Source: Nymphaea colorata
Lineage: Eukaryota > Streptophyta > Magnoliopsida > Nymphaeales > Nymphaeaceae
Assembly (NCBI RefSeq): GCF_008831285.2
Contig: NC_045146.1
Location: forward strand, 14,811,149 to 14,875,148
Direction of reading: 5' to 3'
DNA: 64,000 nucleotides
Every line of letters starts with the position of its first letter. Within the stretch, counting starts at the first letter, position 1. The notes below the pieces were generated by a model. That model was not told the DNA's origin. It ran no database searches and saw nothing but the letters and a program-made list of their open reading frames with translations. A program made the position numbers and the translations under genes. Positions 62,126 through 64,000 of this stretch are shown piece after piece.

Positions 62126-64000
62126 GGTTATCCCGGAAATTCTCAGGAAAAAGGGGGAAAGATGGGAAGTGGTGAAAGACAGTGAGCTAGCCGATTTCGG
62201 CTGGCAGTTTTTTTTTGCGTTTCTTTTCCTTTTCTTTGGATGCCGACCTCAACTCGGAATGGTTTTCCTGGGAAAGCAAACGGGGGTTTCATGTAAATTA
62301 GCCACTCATCAAGCTTATTTCCTTCATTCTATTTACTCTTTTTTTTTTTTCTCTCCAACCCCGCCCCCTTTCTCGCCCAATTACTGAATTGTCCCTCCCT
62401 CTCTGCCCAATCTCATTCTCATCACCTTGGGAAATTTTCTGCGATCCCCATAAGATCTTGACTGATCTCCACAACTACAGTTATGCCAATGCCACACTCC
62501 TTTCCTTTTACTAACGGCTCTTTCACCCAAGCATTGAAATGGCAAACGCGGAGTTAATGCGCTCTCCGGAAATTACGACGCTGTCGCTTGCACTAACCGA
62601 GATGGGCGAGGGAGGTAAGGGAAGCTGGTTGGTGAGGGCGATTTCGTCATCGCAAAAAAAAACAATTGGAGGCCCTGCACCTCCAGCCTCCTGGGGTCGC
62701 CTGCGGCCGTACCAGGGGCAATAAAACGGGCAAAAAGCGGGGTTTCGTGGCCATTTTAGTCATTTCAGCCTGTCATTCCTCGAACATAGTCGCCGATGTC
62801 TGAAAAGCAAGATTCTTCGTAATAATGTGTGAAATCTTTGCGCTTTACGTCCCTCGCCGCGAATCGTCGCCGGAGATCGGCCGTCGTCATCCTATCCGGC
62901 CGGTGCTTCACTCAAGATCCTTGCAATTATACAACTTTGAACACAGTTTCAAATCTAAAAACCCTCGTTTGTATAAGCGTCAATTTCACAAGAGGACTTG
63001 CTATATTTGTCAACTTGGTGACAGTCACATGTTTGTCCTTGCCAGATGAAGTGGAGCCCTTAAAAGCTCAACACCAAAACATTTATAGCTATACAAAATT
63101 TTCCAAACTATATGTTGGAGCACATAACATAAATAATGAGTTAATCCTTTTTATCCATTTTTAATAGATGATTTATGGCATGTGAATTTATTGCAATAAA
63201 TGAACGATGGTTGGGAAACGTAGACATTTTGCTTTTCTTTTGGGGCAAGTTGCGATCGCATGGCATGGAGGTTCGAGAATTCGGGGCTCCATGAATAAAG
63301 CCAATTCTAAACCGATTCACACTGGATTTGGGTAGTCTGATCCAGGTCAACCAGCCTTACCCGTCATCGGATAACTATAGATCCCCAAGCCGTGGAAGTC
63401 TGAGCTAAACCGTCTGGATTTGGATCGCCATCTGAACCATATTCATTTCATGACTCTGCAAGTATTAGTAATTTCACTATAAACTTTCCTAAAAGATCTA
63501 TGGATCCAAATCTGGGTCTCCCTAAGCAGGTTTAATGTCAACAACTTGATCCGGGCCGATGTTCGCGTAGGATCGACTTGTTATTGATTAAAATTGATCG
63601 TGAATGGCCTTTGCGGAAGCAAACCCAGATCCAACTCATCCAAGATGGCATGATTATGTGTTTCACTTAGATTTAGTTGGGTTTTGGACCAGATTCACGA
63701 AAGGAGGACAAATGATTTGGATCGGCCTCCTGGCCTAAACCCAAAAACTTCTTCAATCCGTAAAGATTTGGATCCAATCAAATTCTCCCACTGGGCAAGC
63801 ACCTTAATTTTCCGTTTTATTAATGAAGGACAGGTGAACGCCACTCTAGAATTCAAAGTCCCTCATTTTTTTTCTTTCACTTGTGTTTTTCTTGTGGTTG
63901 AATCATGTTGGCCGTTTGTAGACATGGTGACGGCTTTTTCTACTTTTCCCTCCTTTGTTTTCTTGTGGGAAATTTGACCGGCGCGAGACATTTGTGTTGG
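62126..64000. other. Noncoding region downstream of PLATZ
   Basis: PLATZ 3' UTR presumably occupies the first few hundred bases. No supportable gene follows. From about 63290 to 63800 the phrases GGATTTGG, GGATCC and GATCCAGG recur in both orientations, resembling a degenerate short dispersed element, but ends are not identifiable. The frame reaching 63977 is unsupported. Confidence 0.5.

Overview
This is a plant nuclear genomic window, almost certainly from an angiosperm. It carries five intron-containing or plant-specific genes (a polyol transporter, an OVATE family protein, OEP24, a YUCCA flavin monooxygenase and a PLATZ zinc protein) set in long AT-rich noncoding DNA with (AT)n/(CT)n microsatellites and small DNA-transposon remnants. 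Several exons are markedly GC-rich against the AT-rich surroundings. That pattern is common in monocots, magnoliids and early-diverging angiosperms, but the species cannot be named from this sequence alone.

Layout. 1.5-3.6 kb: a two-exon polyol/monosaccharide transporter on the minus strand. 3.4-12.8 kb: a direct segmental duplication. Its left copy includes exon 1 of the transporter and its upstream DNA. Its right copy carries a dead exon-1 relic (8148-8262) and was later interrupted by an hAT-like remnant, a long inverted-repeat element and a 56-bp minisatellite. 13-20 kb: noncoding, with repeat relics and no supportable gene. 20.9-21.9 kb: an intronless OVATE family protein on the plus strand. 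22-27.4 kb: noncoding. 27.5-35.0 kb: the chloroplast outer-envelope pore gene OEP24 in three coding exons. Its 6.7-kb second intron holds a 1.69-kb PIF/Harbinger-like element with a TTA target duplication. 35-39 kb: noncoding. 39.0-42.3 kb: a four-exon YUCCA auxin-biosynthesis gene on the minus strand. 42.4-61 kb: a long noncoding stretch with a local tandem duplication, a 401-bp MITE with perfect 15-bp ends, two hairpins and several microsatellites. 61.0-62.1 kb: a four-exon PLATZ gene on the plus strand, preceded by a long pyrimidine tract. 62.1-64 kb: noncoding.

The five genes do not form a cluster or pathway. They are ordinary single eukaryotic transcription units: membrane sugar transport, transcriptional repression, plastid solute exchange, auxin synthesis and AT-rich DNA binding. 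I found no CRISPR array, rRNA, convincing tRNA or phage-type system. The most interesting material is structural: the promoter/first-exon duplication at the transporter, the target-site-bounded element in the OEP24 intron, recurrent compound microsatellites and two small hairpins.
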